A DNA stretch of 64,000 nucleotides from Magnaporthiopsis rhizophila. Lineage: Eukaryota > Ascomycota > Sordariomycetes > Magnaporthales > Magnaporthaceae. The position numbers were made by a program, and so were the translations under genes. This document shows positions 10,738 through 23,110 of this stretch, one piece after another. Location of the stretch: contig PYSS01000105.1 in the NCBI GenBank assembly GCA_003049465.1, positions 62,001 through 126,000 of the forward strand. Direction: 5' to 3'. A model generated the notes under the pieces. That model saw nothing but the letters and a program-made list of their open reading frames with translations. It had not been told where the DNA came from and did not search any database. The number at the start of each line of letters is the position of its first letter. Position 1 is the first letter of the stretch.

Positions 10738-11307
10738 ATGAGCGGCTTCTCCACCCCCGCCTCCCCCGGCGCCCGCTCGCGCTCACGGTCGCCGACCCTC
10801 AACGCCCACACGAAGCAGCTCCCGCCCATCCCCGAGGACGCCGCCGACGCCGCCGTCTTCTTCTCGCACCCGCCGTCCCCGCCGCCCTACGACGAGTCCG
10901 ACGAGGAGCGCGCGGCCCTGATCCGCGAGCACCTGCACCGCGTCTTTGAGCTGGTCAACACCAACGAACAGCAGCAGCAGCAGCCGCCCGTCCACGTCCA
11001 CGGCCGCCCGTTCCACCACCACCACCACCACCCCCCGGTGCAGTACAACTTCGACCCGGAGTGGCACGGCGCCCGGGCCTCCGAGTTCTACCAGGCGGCG
11101 CGCCGGCGGCAGCAGGCGCAGATCCTGGGCCTGCTGCTGTTTGGCCTGTTTATAGTGTCGTTTGTGGGCCTGTTTGTGTTTTTCATCGTCGTCGGCCTCC
11201 GCAGCACCGGACGGGCTGCTGCCGAGTGGGAGAAGAGGAGGCAGTGTTTTGCCAGCCATGGGAGGGCGCCGCATTGTCGGGGTTCGAGTCCTTATAACCG
11301 GTGGTGA
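10738..11307 (+). CDS. small single-span membrane protein with PY motif, poly-Gln and poly-His
   Basis: A single exon encoding 189 residues, family not recognised. The N-terminal half is cytosolic-looking and disordered: Ser/Arg/Pro-rich, then SPPPYDESDEE (PPPY at 48-51), a five-Gln run (78-82) and a six-His run (93-98). One strong transmembrane helix spans about 129-153, flanked by ARRRQQ on the N side and LRSTGR on the C side, with a short tail that includes two cysteines. A PPxY next to an acidic patch is the motif recognised by WW domains of Rsp5/Nedd4 ubiquitin ligases, so a role as cargo or adaptor for such a ligase is possible; that is inference. The CA-rich leader before ATG is typical of fungal genes. 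Confidence 0.7.
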   Translation: MSGFSTPASPGARSRSRSPTLNAHTKQLPPIPEDAADAAVFFSHPPSPPPYDESDEERAALIREHLHRVFELVNTNEQQQQQPPVHVHGRPFHHHHHHPPVQYNFDPEWHGARASEFYQAARRRQQAQILGLLLFGLFIVSFVGLFVFFIVVGLRSTGRAAAEWEKRRQCFASHGRAPHCRGSSPYNRW

Positions 11308-11551
11308 CCTGTTTTTTTTTCTTGCCCTTCTCTCACTTGTTCTTGATACCCATTTCTTTTTTTTTCTTCCTTACTTCTTGCATTTCATGGCGTTCAGGAC
11401 TTGCCCTTTACACAGAATAGTATTGAGCTGACCACTTTCGGTTACATCTATTAAAAAAAAAGAAAATAAAAAAATACAAAAGAGAAAAAAGGTCCTGTAC
11501 TTTTTGTGCCCGTCCCAGGACAGCCCCTAGATAAACTCTCCTTCCCAGCAA

Positions 11552-13415
11552 TCAGTGAGTAGCCACCTCCCGGATGCTGCTCCGGTGCACCTTGGCCAGC
11601 CACGTACGCGCCATAAACGCCCGGATGCCCTTCCCCCACACCATAAACACCAGCAGCGCCAGGTTGTTGGCCAGCAGCAGCGCCATGAAGACTCCGGCGA
11701 TCATGACGGCGTACCCGCGCGTCGTCACCCACTCGATCAGGTCGATGCCCATCCCGAAGCTGATGGCCTGCTTGCCCAGGTTCATGGCGATGAGCATCTC
11801 GCTGATGTTGGCCTGGTAGCTGTCGATGGCGTAGGCGAGCGTAAAAGTGAAGTAAAAGTAGGACGCGAACTGCTGGAAGGCCACGCCCAGAAAGTACACG
11901 ATCCAGTGCAGGTTCCGCTCCGCCGCCATCCCGAACAGCACCAGGCCCGTCGGCGCGATCACCATGGCGGGCAGCATGACGCCCAGCCGCATCTCGGCCT
12001 CGCGGATCCCGCCGTTGCGCTTGGTAAGGCGTGCGGCGAGCCGGTCAGACGATGAGGTGAAGGGGAACGCCAGCACGTAGCCGACGATGGTAGCGATGGC
12101 CAGCAGCCCGGCTTCCGTCTGCGACCAGTTGTAAGGCGGCGCCACCACCTTGAGCGGGAAGATGTAGTTGAAGGTCAGGGCGCCGACGCCGATGTAGATG
12201 CCTGTATTATCGCCGTGAGTGACTGGTCGAGACAAGGGAGAAGGAAGGGGTTTGATAAAACTTACCGTATGTAGTAATCACCCAAAAGACGTGAGGGACG
12301 AGAAAGTAGGTAAAAGACCTCGCAATCATGACGAAAAAGTCCGAGTCGTGCTCCCACACTCCCCAGAACTTGAGCGTCTGGATAAACGTCTTTCGGGGCG
12401 GGACGCTCTCCTCGCCAGAGGCCGCGCCGTGTTCCAGCGCATCAGCCACCGCCGCCGTTGGCTTCTCGCCATCAGAAGAAGGCGTGCCGATGACGTCGCG
12501 GCGGCTGGCGTCAGAAGACCCCGCCGCGTCGCCGCGGTGGTAGCACGTCTCCTCGACGACAAAAAACACCATCGCCAGCAGGGCGAGGGCGAAGGCGAAC
12601 TCGACCCAGAAGAACAGCCGCCACGAGTAGCCGCCGTTGAGCATGAAGCCGGCGTAGAGCGGACCGGTCGAGCCGAGGCACAGGCAGATGGTGTAGTAGC
12701 CCAGGCGCTTGCCGCGCTCGTGCAGGAAGAAGATGTCGTTGACCAGCTGCACGGGCAGGGCCTCGCACACGCTCGAGCCGAAGGCGTGGATCACGCGCGA
12801 CGCCATCAGCGTCGAGAAGGACGTGGCTTGGGCACAGCCGATCAGGCCACCGCAGTACTGCCATGAGGTTAGTATATATATACCCTTTTTGCTTCTTGTT
12901 GGCCTTCCGGTGTACGCACAATCACCAGAGAAGCGAGCATGACGGGTCGCCGGCCAAACTTGTGGTACATGGGCACAAAGAGCAGCGAGCCGAACCCAAA
13001 CGCCAGGTTGGCGTAGCTGACGAGGCCTGACGCCTCGTTGGGCGAGACATCGAACTCGGCCGAGTAGATGCCGATGTAGACGGACGGGCCGAGCAGGGCC
13101 GTGTTGGAGAGGAACGAATAGAGGGCGCAAGCGATGAGGATTAGAGATTTCTTGATGTTGGGCCACTGCGGACGAGAAGCGTGTGAGCGAGCGATCCCCT
13201 CTGTTCGCCAGAAATTAATTACCTGAAGCGGATCGTTGGGATCCAAAGCAGGGACTGGGAACAGTGCCTGTCCATAAGCGGTGTCGTCGCCCTCTGTACC
13301 ATGCTGTTAGAATCCACACCGTCACTCTTTTCTCCAACACCATCACGGTGACCCCGGCTTGACATACCAACAACAGAGAGGTCGACAGTGCCGGGAATGT
13401 CTCCGGCATGGGCAT
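11552..13415 (-). CDS. major facilitator superfamily transporter
   Basis: Five exons give 538 residues: 13415-13368, 13303-13223, 13165-12920, 12857-12266 and 12201-11552. The introns are 57-64 bp with donors GTATGT, GTAATT, GTGCGT and GTAAGT; all phases agree. The N-terminus has the DPNDPLQW signature common before helix 1 in fungal MFS drug/metabolite transporters. The helix 2-3 loop motif appears as YHKFGRRPVM. Six helices come before a central cytoplasmic loop with acidic and Ser-rich sequence (about 300-350), and six follow. The pattern resembles DHA1-type H+ antiporters and related uncharacterised fungal carriers; the substrate cannot be read from sequence. Confidence 0.9.
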
Positions 13416-15733
13416 GGCTGTGTTTCTCGCGTTAGTCTGTGCAGGTAGATGGGTAGGTAGGTAATCACTATAACCGCCACCAGTGTCGAAAAGGGAGGGA
13501 GATGTTTACCTCCGCACCAGATGCTTGGCTTGAGGTGCCATGTCTGCGGGTGACTCCGACTGGTGTACAGCAATACAAATCGCGTCTCGTCCAGCGGCCT
13601 CAGTCTAGAGGCAACGACAACAGATTGCGTCTAACAAGAGGACGCAAAAGTTCAGGGTCCTCGAGAGGGAAGAAACGGCATTTTGTACCTGCACATCTAC
13701 GAACTACGCCGGGTTTCTTACTCGGACTGGATACCACGCTGACGAACTGCATATATTCGACGCTTGCCTGATTACCACGGTTGGAATTGAAGCGGAGAAA
13801 AAAAACATGGGGCAAGAAACTTCTGCGTTGCACGGCACAAGGGCCTATCTTGGAGTTCGGCAGTTGCATTGGCACGCGAAGAAAGCGTGCGGCGGGGATG
13901 GGTGGGCTTTTTGAAGGATTGTCCGCTGTGCCGACCTTCCGACGTCGGGTAGCCAAGTGCCCTGACAGGTGCCTCTGTCTGAACGGCCTCTGTGCGGCCT
14001 TTGTGTCCGACATTTCTTATCTTCCCTTCTCTCCTTGATGAACACCCAGCCACGTGACTCCCACGTTGCTTGGGCGCTTTGCTCGTGTCGGTACTGTTTT
14101 GAAAAATCAAAGCGATGGTACCTGAACATGCGTCGGCGTCCGATCATGGCTTGAGATGGTGGGCGCCTGTGCACGCGGCAGCCCCATCAACGCAACAACG
14201 TTGGTGCTGCTCCCGACAGGGGACTACCTAGGGACGAACCAAGCTCGGCCAAAATGAGATTGGACAGCGGCAGGATCGCCAATGACGGGATGGCTGGGTT
14301 TTGGATGGTGCCATCGTCCCGGATTTTGGTCCCTTTTTGAGACGGCGCGATGATTCCTCGCAGACTCGGTTGGCTGAGCCCGTAGCCCGTCGCTGGATAG
14401 GCAGGCGGCTAGCACAATTCACAGCGTGGTAGATGCTGTGCATCACATCGCCTAGGTTGGGTGGGTGGGGTGCTGGATGGGTCCCCACGTGACACAATCC
14501 TTCCCGATGCGGCCTGGCCTGGTCCCGTGGCGCGAGCACAACAGCAAGCCACTCGACTGGACCAGCGGGAGCCGCAGATCCCCAGCGCCCACAGGGCAGG
14601 GGACAAGCCGCCCCAGGGAGCCTTCGCCAGCGGTCTGCCAGCTGCCGGTCCGTGCTGCAATTGAGCCTGACCGCCCGCCTCCTTGCTCTCTCCCCTTTGA
14701 GTCCAGCGCCAACACCATGCAGACGGCAATGCTTGGCCTGCCTTTGAGGATCCAGCCAGCAGCCAATACCGCACTAGCCCGCCTTCTCCCGCCGTCACAG
14801 TGAGCGAGCCTCTCTAAAACCTCGCCTCGAGACAGACTGACGATCAAGTCTTGAAGGCTCAAGACTGCCGGCTCCAGCCACCCATCCATCCACCTTCGAG
14901 CCTCACCCTCACACTCGCTCTCGCCACGCCCGCTTTCGAGTCCAACGCAAACCGACCACTCCTCCGACCCGCTGTCGCTGTCAGGTGCTGCTCAATCAAC
15001 AACCCGCGGGGACCCTCGCCTCCCTCTCTCTTCCTCTCCCTTCGTCCCAACGCGCGAGCGCAACCCCTTTCCCCGAGGACCGACCGACGCCTCCGCCGAT
15101 CCCCCGTCTCCCGATTCGTTCGCCCATGATAGAGTCATCCCGTGGACTATAGCCCCTCGTGCCCGCCTGCCCGCCTGACTGCTTGCCTGTCCCCAAACCC
15201 CCAGGGAAGCGTTGGCCTGGGCCAGCACGCTGTCCCGGTCTGAGAAGTGCAGATGATGGTTTGTCCGCCCCCAGTGCTCTTCTCCCCGGCCCGCCCCTGA
15301 ACGCCTGCCCTTGCACCAACATGTCACAAAGTGGACACAAGGCTCCAGACCGGCCCAGCCGGCTGCGGCTGTCCGCCGGGTTTAAATACATACACGGTGC
15401 CTATTTGTGGGCCGCTCGCCGATGCCAGCCTTCAGGCTACCCGGCCCGCGCCCGCACCTTTTAGCTCTACTCCCTTCTGAACCTTGTCTGCCCCTTTCTT
15501 TTTGAGCATCATCTTCGCATCTACCCCGCTGCTTGGTCTGCCTTGACCGTTCGCTCTGGCTTGGGTTCCGTCGTCTCGGTGCCTCCTCGCTGACTCGCTG
15601 GCTCCGGCTGTGGATTCTCTAGACCTCGTCTCGACCCCGCGATGTCGGCGGCAGCTTCTCGAGCCGACGAGGCCACGCCCCCCAGCTCTCCATATCCGAC
15701 CCGAGTCATCATGTCACCGAGGCAATAGGTACC
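13416..15733. other. 2.3 kb divergent intergenic region with long leader of the Zds1-like gene
   Basis: The left part is upstream of the transporter. The right part, from about 14,850, is CT/CC-rich as in fungal leaders. An upstream ATG at 15641 opens a 28-codon frame ending in TAG at 15725-15727, 6 bp before the Zds1-like ATG. The Zds1 frame itself stays open upstream to about 15622 and is discussed under findings. I see no other gene. Confidence 0.5.
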
Positions 15734-18651
15734 ATGTACGGAGACAGCGACGACGAGTCGGGCCCCGACAGCCGTCGCGAGAGTCGCATGGAACACCTGC
15801 CCACCCCTGGGTCCGCCGGGAAGGGACAGGGACGCCCGTTGAGCTTCATGTCGTCGCCCGCCGGAGGAGAGCAAATACGGTCCCCAGGTGCTGCCGCCAA
15901 AGTGCTGCCCGAAGCGCGCCAGAAGCTCGTGCGCTCGACATCAGAGATAACGTCGCCGACATTGGCCGTCCCGACGGGCGACGATGACGTGAATGGCCTC
16001 AAGAAGTCGCAGACCATGCCCGCGCGCAGCTCAAGCAAGCGTCAAGGCTCTTCGGACGGTCCTGCTTCACCCGGCCCCATGTCACCACTGTCGCCAACCC
16101 TGTCGCTGCGCGACGTACAAGAAGCCGAGTCGTCGCAATTCCCCCTGGGTAGCATCGACAACCCCAACGACATCGCCCAGGAGCTCAGCAACCTGCAGGC
16201 CCTCCGGCGCATGTCCATGGACGTCGGAAACAACAGCGACCCCGACCTGCTGCCATTCTCCGGCATATCGCTGATGGCCATGCCCACCATCGCGCCCAGC
16301 GGGGAGGATGACGCCGGCGACCTGTCGCGCCTCCTCTGGGTGCCCGCCAAGGTGCATCCCGAGCTGGCCCCGGATCAGTTCAAAAACTTCCTGGAAGACA
16401 GGGTCAGGACGATCAAGAGGCGGTCGGGCGATTCCATGCTGTCTGTCGATGGACTAGAAAGGAGCAACTCGGCCAGTCTAAGGAGGAAGAAGTCGATGCT
16501 CTCGAGGCAGCTCAACGACACAGCCGACGACGGCGCCGAGCGGCCAGAACGGCAGCGCTCGAACAACGGGAGAACCGCCCCGGAGCTCAGCCTCAACGAG
16601 CTCGTCAGAGACCCCACCAAGGCCGTCCAGAAGCTAGCGCAGGAGACCCAAGAAGCCGCCGCGCAGGGGGACATGCCCATACTGCCCGTTGCTCCCGGCA
16701 TGGGCCTGAGGAGATCAACAAGAACCACATATAGGAAAGGAGGCAGTCTTCGCCATGGGGATCGCGCTCCCTTTGCCAAGCGCGTCGCCGCCAGGGAGGC
16801 CGAGAAGGGCGGAGGAGATGGTGAGGCCCCGGCAGTGCCGCCTGTCCCCAAGATAGAAGCGGCCCCAGGCCATGCCCTTTCCCGCGTCCAGAGCGAGCCT
16901 GTGACTGGCGGCGAGACGAACTTCTCTCGTCCCACAAGATCGGTCAGGAGACAGCAGCCGTTCCAAAGAGACGTTTTGCCACCAACGTCACCCCCGAATA
17001 CCAATCCCTCCGCCGCCTCATCCCCATCCGCACAATCACACGCGGATGAAGACCTCATCAGTCCCGGCACGTCGTTGTCGACACAGCCCAGCGCCTGGGA
17101 GAGGCCCAGGACCGCAGACTCTTCCCGCTCGGCCGCCCCTTTGGTCCCACAGATTGTCGAGACCCCACCACCTGCGGCCCAGGAAGAGGACGACGACTCC
17201 ATCTCGTCAGGGACGAATACTTTGCGGACCTTCCCGCACAGGTCATCGCCGCAACAGTCGACGGAGGACCAACAAGCAGATCAGCAACTCCCTCCGCGCT
17301 CGCAAAAACGACCCCCATCGGCAAAGTCGCACGAACCCACCCCGGTCGGGACTCCGCCCGCCGTGGACACCTCCAAGACACAGGGCCTAGAGAACCTGGC
17401 ACAGACCCTAACGTCTCCTCCGCCAGGGAGCGGCAGCGCCAGTCGGACCGACAGTCTCACCTTCATCCCCACCCTCTCTCTGTCAGAAGACAAGGAGAAG
17501 AGGAAGTCCAAGGAGAAGGAGAGGGACGAGCCCGAGCCCACCACCAAGTCGACAGCCTGGAAGTGGTTCCGCGGCGAGGACAGGGAGAAGAAGAAGAAGG
17601 AGAAAGAAAAGGAAAAGGAAAAGGAAAAGGAAGAGCAGGCCAGGAAGGCGCGCAGCAGGACGTCTGCGGAAAAAGGCCACGACAACGCGAGGTTGGACGT
17701 GCTCCAGAACAGCATCGACAACGCGCTGCAGAAGGGCCGGGAAAGCCTGCTGCTGGACCGCGACTCGGTCGACAACAAGCTGCAGGATGAGCGGAAGAAG
17801 GAGAGCAGCAGGAAGTCGGGCGAGGGCAAGAAGGAGAAGGACGGCTTCTTCGGCTCCATCTTCGGCAGCAAGAAGACAAGGGGCGACAAGGACGGCGGAG
17901 GCGACTCCAAGTCCTCACTGGGAGGCGTGGGAGGCCGGGGCAAGCAGCGGGCGCTGTCGCCCGAGCCGCCGCCGAGGCAGCTGGTGCCCGACGTCGACTA
18001 CCACTACACGCGGTTCCCGATCGTGGAGGAGCGAGCGATCTACCGGATGGCCCACATCAAGCTTGCGAACCCGCGCCGGTCGCTGCTGAGCCAGGTGCTG
18101 TTGTCCAACTTTATGTACTCGTACCTGGCCAAGGTGCAAGCTATGCACCCGCAGCTCAACGTGCCCGTATCGCCCCAGCAAAAGCGGCAGGAGGAAGAAC
18201 GGAAGCGGCGCGAGCAGGAGCAGCAGCAGCAGCAACAGCAGCAATACTTAATGGAGCAGCAGCAGCAGGCGCATGAGGCGGAACAGGACGGCGGCCAGAA
18301 CAGCTTTGACCAGTACAACTTTGACTACCACCGCGTACGTTAGGTTGCAACCCCTCCTGGCGTCTGTGCTGGTCCTGTTTGCTTTGTCCTAGCCAGCTGA
18401 CCTCTAACCCGCTCCCCTCCCCCTCCTCTCAGTCCTCGAACCAGTATGGGGACCCTCGGCAACAAAACGATAGCTCTATCGACTACATCGACGACTCGCA
18501 GATATACGAGTACGAGCAACAGCAGAGGGACGGGTCTGGCCAGCAAGGCCGAGCCGATCAGAACGGTGGCCAGGGTGGTCGCCAAGGCCGTCAATATTAC
18601 GAGTACGAGCAGCACGAGGATGGCCGGCGACGCGACGACGACATGTGGTGA
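15734..18651 (+). CDS. Zds1/Zds2-type regulator (Zds C-terminal domain)
   Basis: Exons 15734-18334 and 18433-18651 (98-bp intron, donor GTACGT, phase 0) give 939 residues from this ATG. Most of the protein is disordered and Ser/Pro-rich. A Lys/Glu-rich charged stretch lies at about 580-650. The conserved Zds_C module is at about 750-805 (FPIVEERAIYRMAHIKLANP, then LSNFMYSYLAKVQ). A poly-Gln run follows, then a Tyr/Gln/Asp-rich tail encoded mainly by exon 2. In budding yeast Zds1/Zds2 bind the PP2A regulatory subunit Cdc55 through this C-terminal region and affect mitotic exit, polarity and mRNA export. The same binding role is inferred here. The true N-terminus may lie further upstream. Confidence 0.85.
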
Positions 18652-20439
18652 CATGGTCGCCCGCAAGCTTGCATGCTCTCTAGCCGCCTGCCATCTATCT
18701 GCCGCCTAGTATTGATCACTGCTGGCGGCCCCGCTATTGCCGCTACAGCTCTGTCCATTCGCTTGTCCTGTCCCTCACCGTTCTCAACAAGACGAACACA
18801 ACCAATCTATCGACTGCATATAGACTGTGTATCTGATGTGCGGGGCCGTGAATGAAATCGACCAGGGGCGGGCCACTTGAGACGGTCCCCAGAAAAAGCA
18901 TCCTGTTTATATCGGGCGGGAGGCAGGCACATCCATCTTGGGACGAAACATTCCTAACTACACACCAAGCATACGCCATATCTGTTTACCATCCTGTTTG
19001 CTCCCCCGTCTGTTATCTTTTTTCTGTCTTATTTCTCATATATATTGGTACACAATCCGGGTCCTGGCGAGTTGGGACGACAGCCCATCCATACGACGTC
19101 ACATATGGCATCCGGCCTCTGTTCCTAGACCTGGCGACGGCGCGAGGCGCTGGACATGCTCTATACAGCCACTTGTGCTCCTTTATCTTTTACGTTTCTT
19201 TTTGCTGCGCTGTCGTATTTCCTCCTCTCCTCTTTCCTGCTTCTTTTCCTTGGTACTGGGCTGCGTTATATACAGGAAGCGCATGTGCATAGCCGGCGAT
19301 GGGACTCTCTTGGGAAATTCTACTCACAATAACAAACAACATTTACCGCGCCTGCATGTATGCTTGCTGCGCTTTTGCAGTTGAACCCCTGGACGTGTAG
19401 GTGAATGGACGGGACATGGACGAACGGGCTGTTCAACGATGACCCATGGATTTCAGTATTTTCCGTCCGAAAATTCAGGCTGTTATTGGACTGATGACGT
19501 ATGTAGACAGAGATGGCTGCCTGGACGAAAAAGCCATAAAGCCCAATGTGTTAGCATAAAGTGGTTGTTCAGTCTTGCCTTTTCGATTGTGTCTGAGATA
19601 TCAATCACTTTGCAGCCAATAATTTATGGCTGCTGGCTGCAAAGCAAGGCCAGCACAGGCTGCGTCTGTTCTCAGCCTCTCCTCTCCAACCACCTGCCCG
19701 CGCTAAACCCTATCTGCCTCTGAAGCCCCACATATCCCCGAGAGCTCTTGCCTGCTGAGGGTCAGGTACCCATTCGGGCCACAGCCCGCGTTCCATTTTT
19801 GTGCCTCGACTGCACGTGCTGCTGCTCTGACGAAGTAGGTACTCGGTTTGATCAAGAGAAAGCGAGCTTTAAACCAGGTGGAATAAGCTTAGGCCTATCT
19901 TTTTTCCAGATCGGATAGAAAAAGAGAGGGACGACCTAAACAAAAAAAAAAAAAAAAAAAAAAAAAAAAAGCGGGCAGCTAGCGGGCGCCCTGCCTCGAC
20001 GGGAATTTTTAGCTCTTTTTTCGCCTCTGGACCCAAGGCTCCACCGTTGCAGCATCGCATCAACGTCCACCCTTCCTGCCACCAACCAGCCTGGCCCTGC
20101 CTCTTGCGCCGCCACACCATCAGCACCACCACCCTCGCGCAAACTTCGCTCCCACCACCAGCAGTCGCGCGCCTCCACCAAACCTCCTTTGAACGCAATC
20201 GCCTCTTCCTTCCGCAAAAAAAATTCTCGCGGCCGGCAAGCGCATCATCGCCCGACCAGCCTGGGCCGCCATTCACATTCACCTCAGCCTCCACCAGCCG
20301 GCCCTTCCTCCCCGATCGACGACCACCTCGAACGACTGCCGCGAGCCCACGAGTGCGCCTTCCGACTCTGACGTCCTGCCTCCCGCCCTCCTCTCGTTTT
20401 ATTTGTCTCTGCGCCACCAACCTCCTCCCACTACCAGCC
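18652..20439. other. intergenic region with 29-nt poly-A tract
   Basis: 1.8 kb between two plus-strand genes. The left part is a T-rich 3' UTR-like sequence. An A29 run lies at 19942-19970. The last 400 bp are CA/CC-rich and look like the leader of the DUF2433 gene. No coding unit was recognised. Confidence 0.5.
19942..19970. repeat. poly-A homopolymer (29 nt)
   Basis: An uninterrupted run of 29 A residues in intergenic DNA upstream of the DUF2433 gene. Confidence 0.95.
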
Positions 20440-23110
20440 ATGGCATCTGTGAGCTCTCCTCGGTTTCATTAGCGGCCCTCCATGCTCACTTGCCCTGCCC
20501 TACCCTGTTCTGCCTGTCCCTGGCCGTGATAGACTCCCCACCCAGCTTGGCGCATCCGCCAACGCACTAGGCTGCTCGGGACTCTCTGCTTGATCCTCGT
20601 GTCCGCCCCCCGGTCGCCGTGCTCGCGGGCCAACAGAGCATGACAATGGCTCCTGCGGCTGTCGCCGACGTGGCGACGCCCACCAAGGACCCTGCCGCCT
20701 CGCGACTCAGCGTCCCCCGCGTTCACAACCGACCCGTCGCCGAGCCCAAACTGACCAAACGCTCTCCCCGGCCGCAGCACCCACCGAGACACCCCTACGG
20801 CAACAACCAGGGCTACATGCCAAACGGGGCCGTCGGCGGCCACACGGTCGCCGTTCCTCCTGGCGCCACTCCCCTGCTGCCGAATCAGGGCCGCATCATC
20901 CAGACGGGCCCTATCCGGGTCCTCTGCATCGCCGACGTCCGAGGTACGATATGGGAAATGCTAGGTTGCTTTGTTTTGTGCCCGGGTGAGCCCGCTCGCT
21001 GACGCCTTGTTGTTTGCCAACCACCTCCCCGACAATAGGAAACCTACGATCGCTTAACGACCTTGCCAAGCAAGCACGCGCCGACTACATTGTCCATACC
21101 GGAGACTTTGGCTTCTACGATGATACGTCTCTGGAGCGGATTGCTGATAAGTCAGTCATGCCCGGGCAGCTTGCTCCCTCCCCCAATCACACATGTCCAA
21201 CCTGCTCCCCCACTCGCCATGTCCGAATAGAAGGAAGAAAAAAAAAAAAAGAACTCCCCCAAGGCTAACCAGGGACCGTGCCTCGTCGCTCTTTACGCAG
21301 GACTCTTAAGCACGTGGCTCAGTACTCCCCGCTCATTCCTGAGCACGTCAAGAAGCAGATCCAGACGGGCGGCCCCGGCCCGGTCAAGCAACGGTTCGCC
21401 CCACATGAGCTCCCTCTTTCAGAGCTGTCGATGCTGCTGAAGGGCGAGTTCAAGCTCGACGTGCCCGTCTACACGGTCTGGGGCGCCTGCGAAGATGTGC
21501 GGGTACTGGAGAAGTTTCGTTCTAAGGAGTACAAGGTGACCAACCTGTTCATTATCGATGAGGCCCAGTCTATGCTGCTCGAGATTGGAGGCGTGAAGCT
21601 TCGGCTGCTGGGACTGGGCGGCGCCGTGGTCATGCACAAGCTTTTCGACAATGGCGAGGGCAGGACCACCATTGCCGGCGGCCAGGGTACCATGTGGACC
21701 ACGCTGCTGCAGATGGGCGAGCTCGTCGACACGGCCAACCGCGTCTACGACCCGACCGAGACGCGCGTTTTCGTCACGCACGCCTCCCCTGCTCGTGAGG
21801 GCATCCTGAACCAGCTGTCTGTCACCCTCAAGGCCGACTTCTCCATCTCGGCCGGCCTCCACTTCCGCTACGGCAGCTCGTACAACGAGTTCTCCGTCAA
21901 CCCCACCCTGGACCACTACCGCGGAAAGCTGGCGGCCAGCAAGGCCTCGTTCAACGACGTGTGGGAGACGGTCAAGGCCGAGGTTGAGCCCGCAATCCAG
22001 CAGAACGAGGCCCAACAGAACCTGCTCAAGAACGCGCTCGGCATCGTCGAGAAGATGCCCACCACGGCCGCCGGTGGCAACCCCTTTGGCGGCGCTGTGG
22101 GGCCCGCCGTCGGCCAGGTCGACGAGAGCGCCTTCAAGAACATGTGGAACTTCAACCTGGCGGACGCCGCCTTCGGCTACCTGGTCCTGGAGATCCAAGA
22201 CGGCCGTATCGGTACCGAGATGAGGGCCCAAGGTTTCAACTTCTCGCACCGTGGTGCGAAGCAGCAGCCTAACGTGTCTGGGGTCCCCACTGGAGCACCA
22301 AACGCGCCCGCCGCCGCCGCCGCGCCCGCGCGCCAGCACTCGACGCCGGCGGACTCGACCATCAAGCCCTCGCCGGCACCGGCTGCGCACGTCAAGCCGG
22401 CGACACCGCAGCCCAGCGCATCGACGCCCATCCCCAACGAGAACGAGAAGCCGCCGTCAGGCCCTGGCGCCAACGGCTCCGCGCCGTCGCCGGCGCTCAG
22501 GCGGGACACGGACAACATCATTGGTCTGTTTGTCATGAACGCACAGAACGACGATCAGGTGCGTGACCTGTTCACCGAAGAGGATCGCGCGCGCATCGTC
22601 AAGATAGACAAGTGGGGAGTCACCAACAAGGTGGTTCACTTCAAGACGACCGAGGAGCGGGACGGCGCCATGGCGCGTCTGCCCGAAGACAGCAAGGGCC
22701 AGCGGTCGCACGAGGACCGCAGCAAGCCGTTGGTCCGCATTTTCCAGCCGCGTGAGCCGCGCGAGCCCCGCGAGCCGCGCGACCCCAACAAGTCGTTTGG
22801 CGGCCGTGGCGGCGCGGGCACGTGGGGTAGCAGCCGCAGCAACACGGGGCCGCAAGGTCCTGGTGGCCCCAACGCCGGCTACCGCAGCGCAGGTGGCGGC
22901 ACGGCCAGCGATTCTGAGGGTGCGGGCCGGCGAGGCGGCCGCAGTGGTCGTGGCGGCGGCGGCCGGGGCGGAGACCGTGGAGATCGCGGCGACCGTGGCG
23001 ACAACCGGGGAGGCGACCGTGGACCCAGGAACCGCGGCCCTCGCGGCGGCATGAAGGGTGAGGGCGGCTCGGCCAGTCCCGCGCCGTCGTCTGCGGCACC
23101 AGCCGAGTAA
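20440..23110 (+). CDS. DUF2433 metallophosphatase-like protein with RGG-rich tail
   Basis: Four exons give 745 residues: 20440-20448, 20637-20943, 21039-21150 and 21301-23110; phases agree. The 9-nt first exon (MAS, donor GTGAGC) is inferred from the leader; the alternative start is ATG 20640 inside exon 2. From about residue 97 the fold resembles calcineurin-like phosphoesterases: IRVLCIADVRGN, then ADYIVHTGDFGFYDD, VYTVWGACEDVRVLE and RVFVTHASP. The usual D-x-H and GNHE metal ligands read DVR and WGACED, so catalysis is doubtful. After a Pro/Ala linker comes a small folded segment (about 600-650) and a long Gly/Arg RGG region with repeated GDRGD units, typical of RNA binding. The family is fungal and poorly characterised. 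I infer an RNA-associated role. Confidence 0.85.

Noticed and set aside
12868..12885. TATATATATA as a promoter
   Set aside because: It lies inside an intron of the transporter gene.
13600..14013. Minus-strand 137-codon frame upstream of the transporter
   Set aside because: No domain, mixed composition and no third-position bias.
14409..14889. Overlapping minus-strand frames in the Zds1 upstream region
   Set aside because: GC-rich low-complexity sequence without domain or signal peptide.
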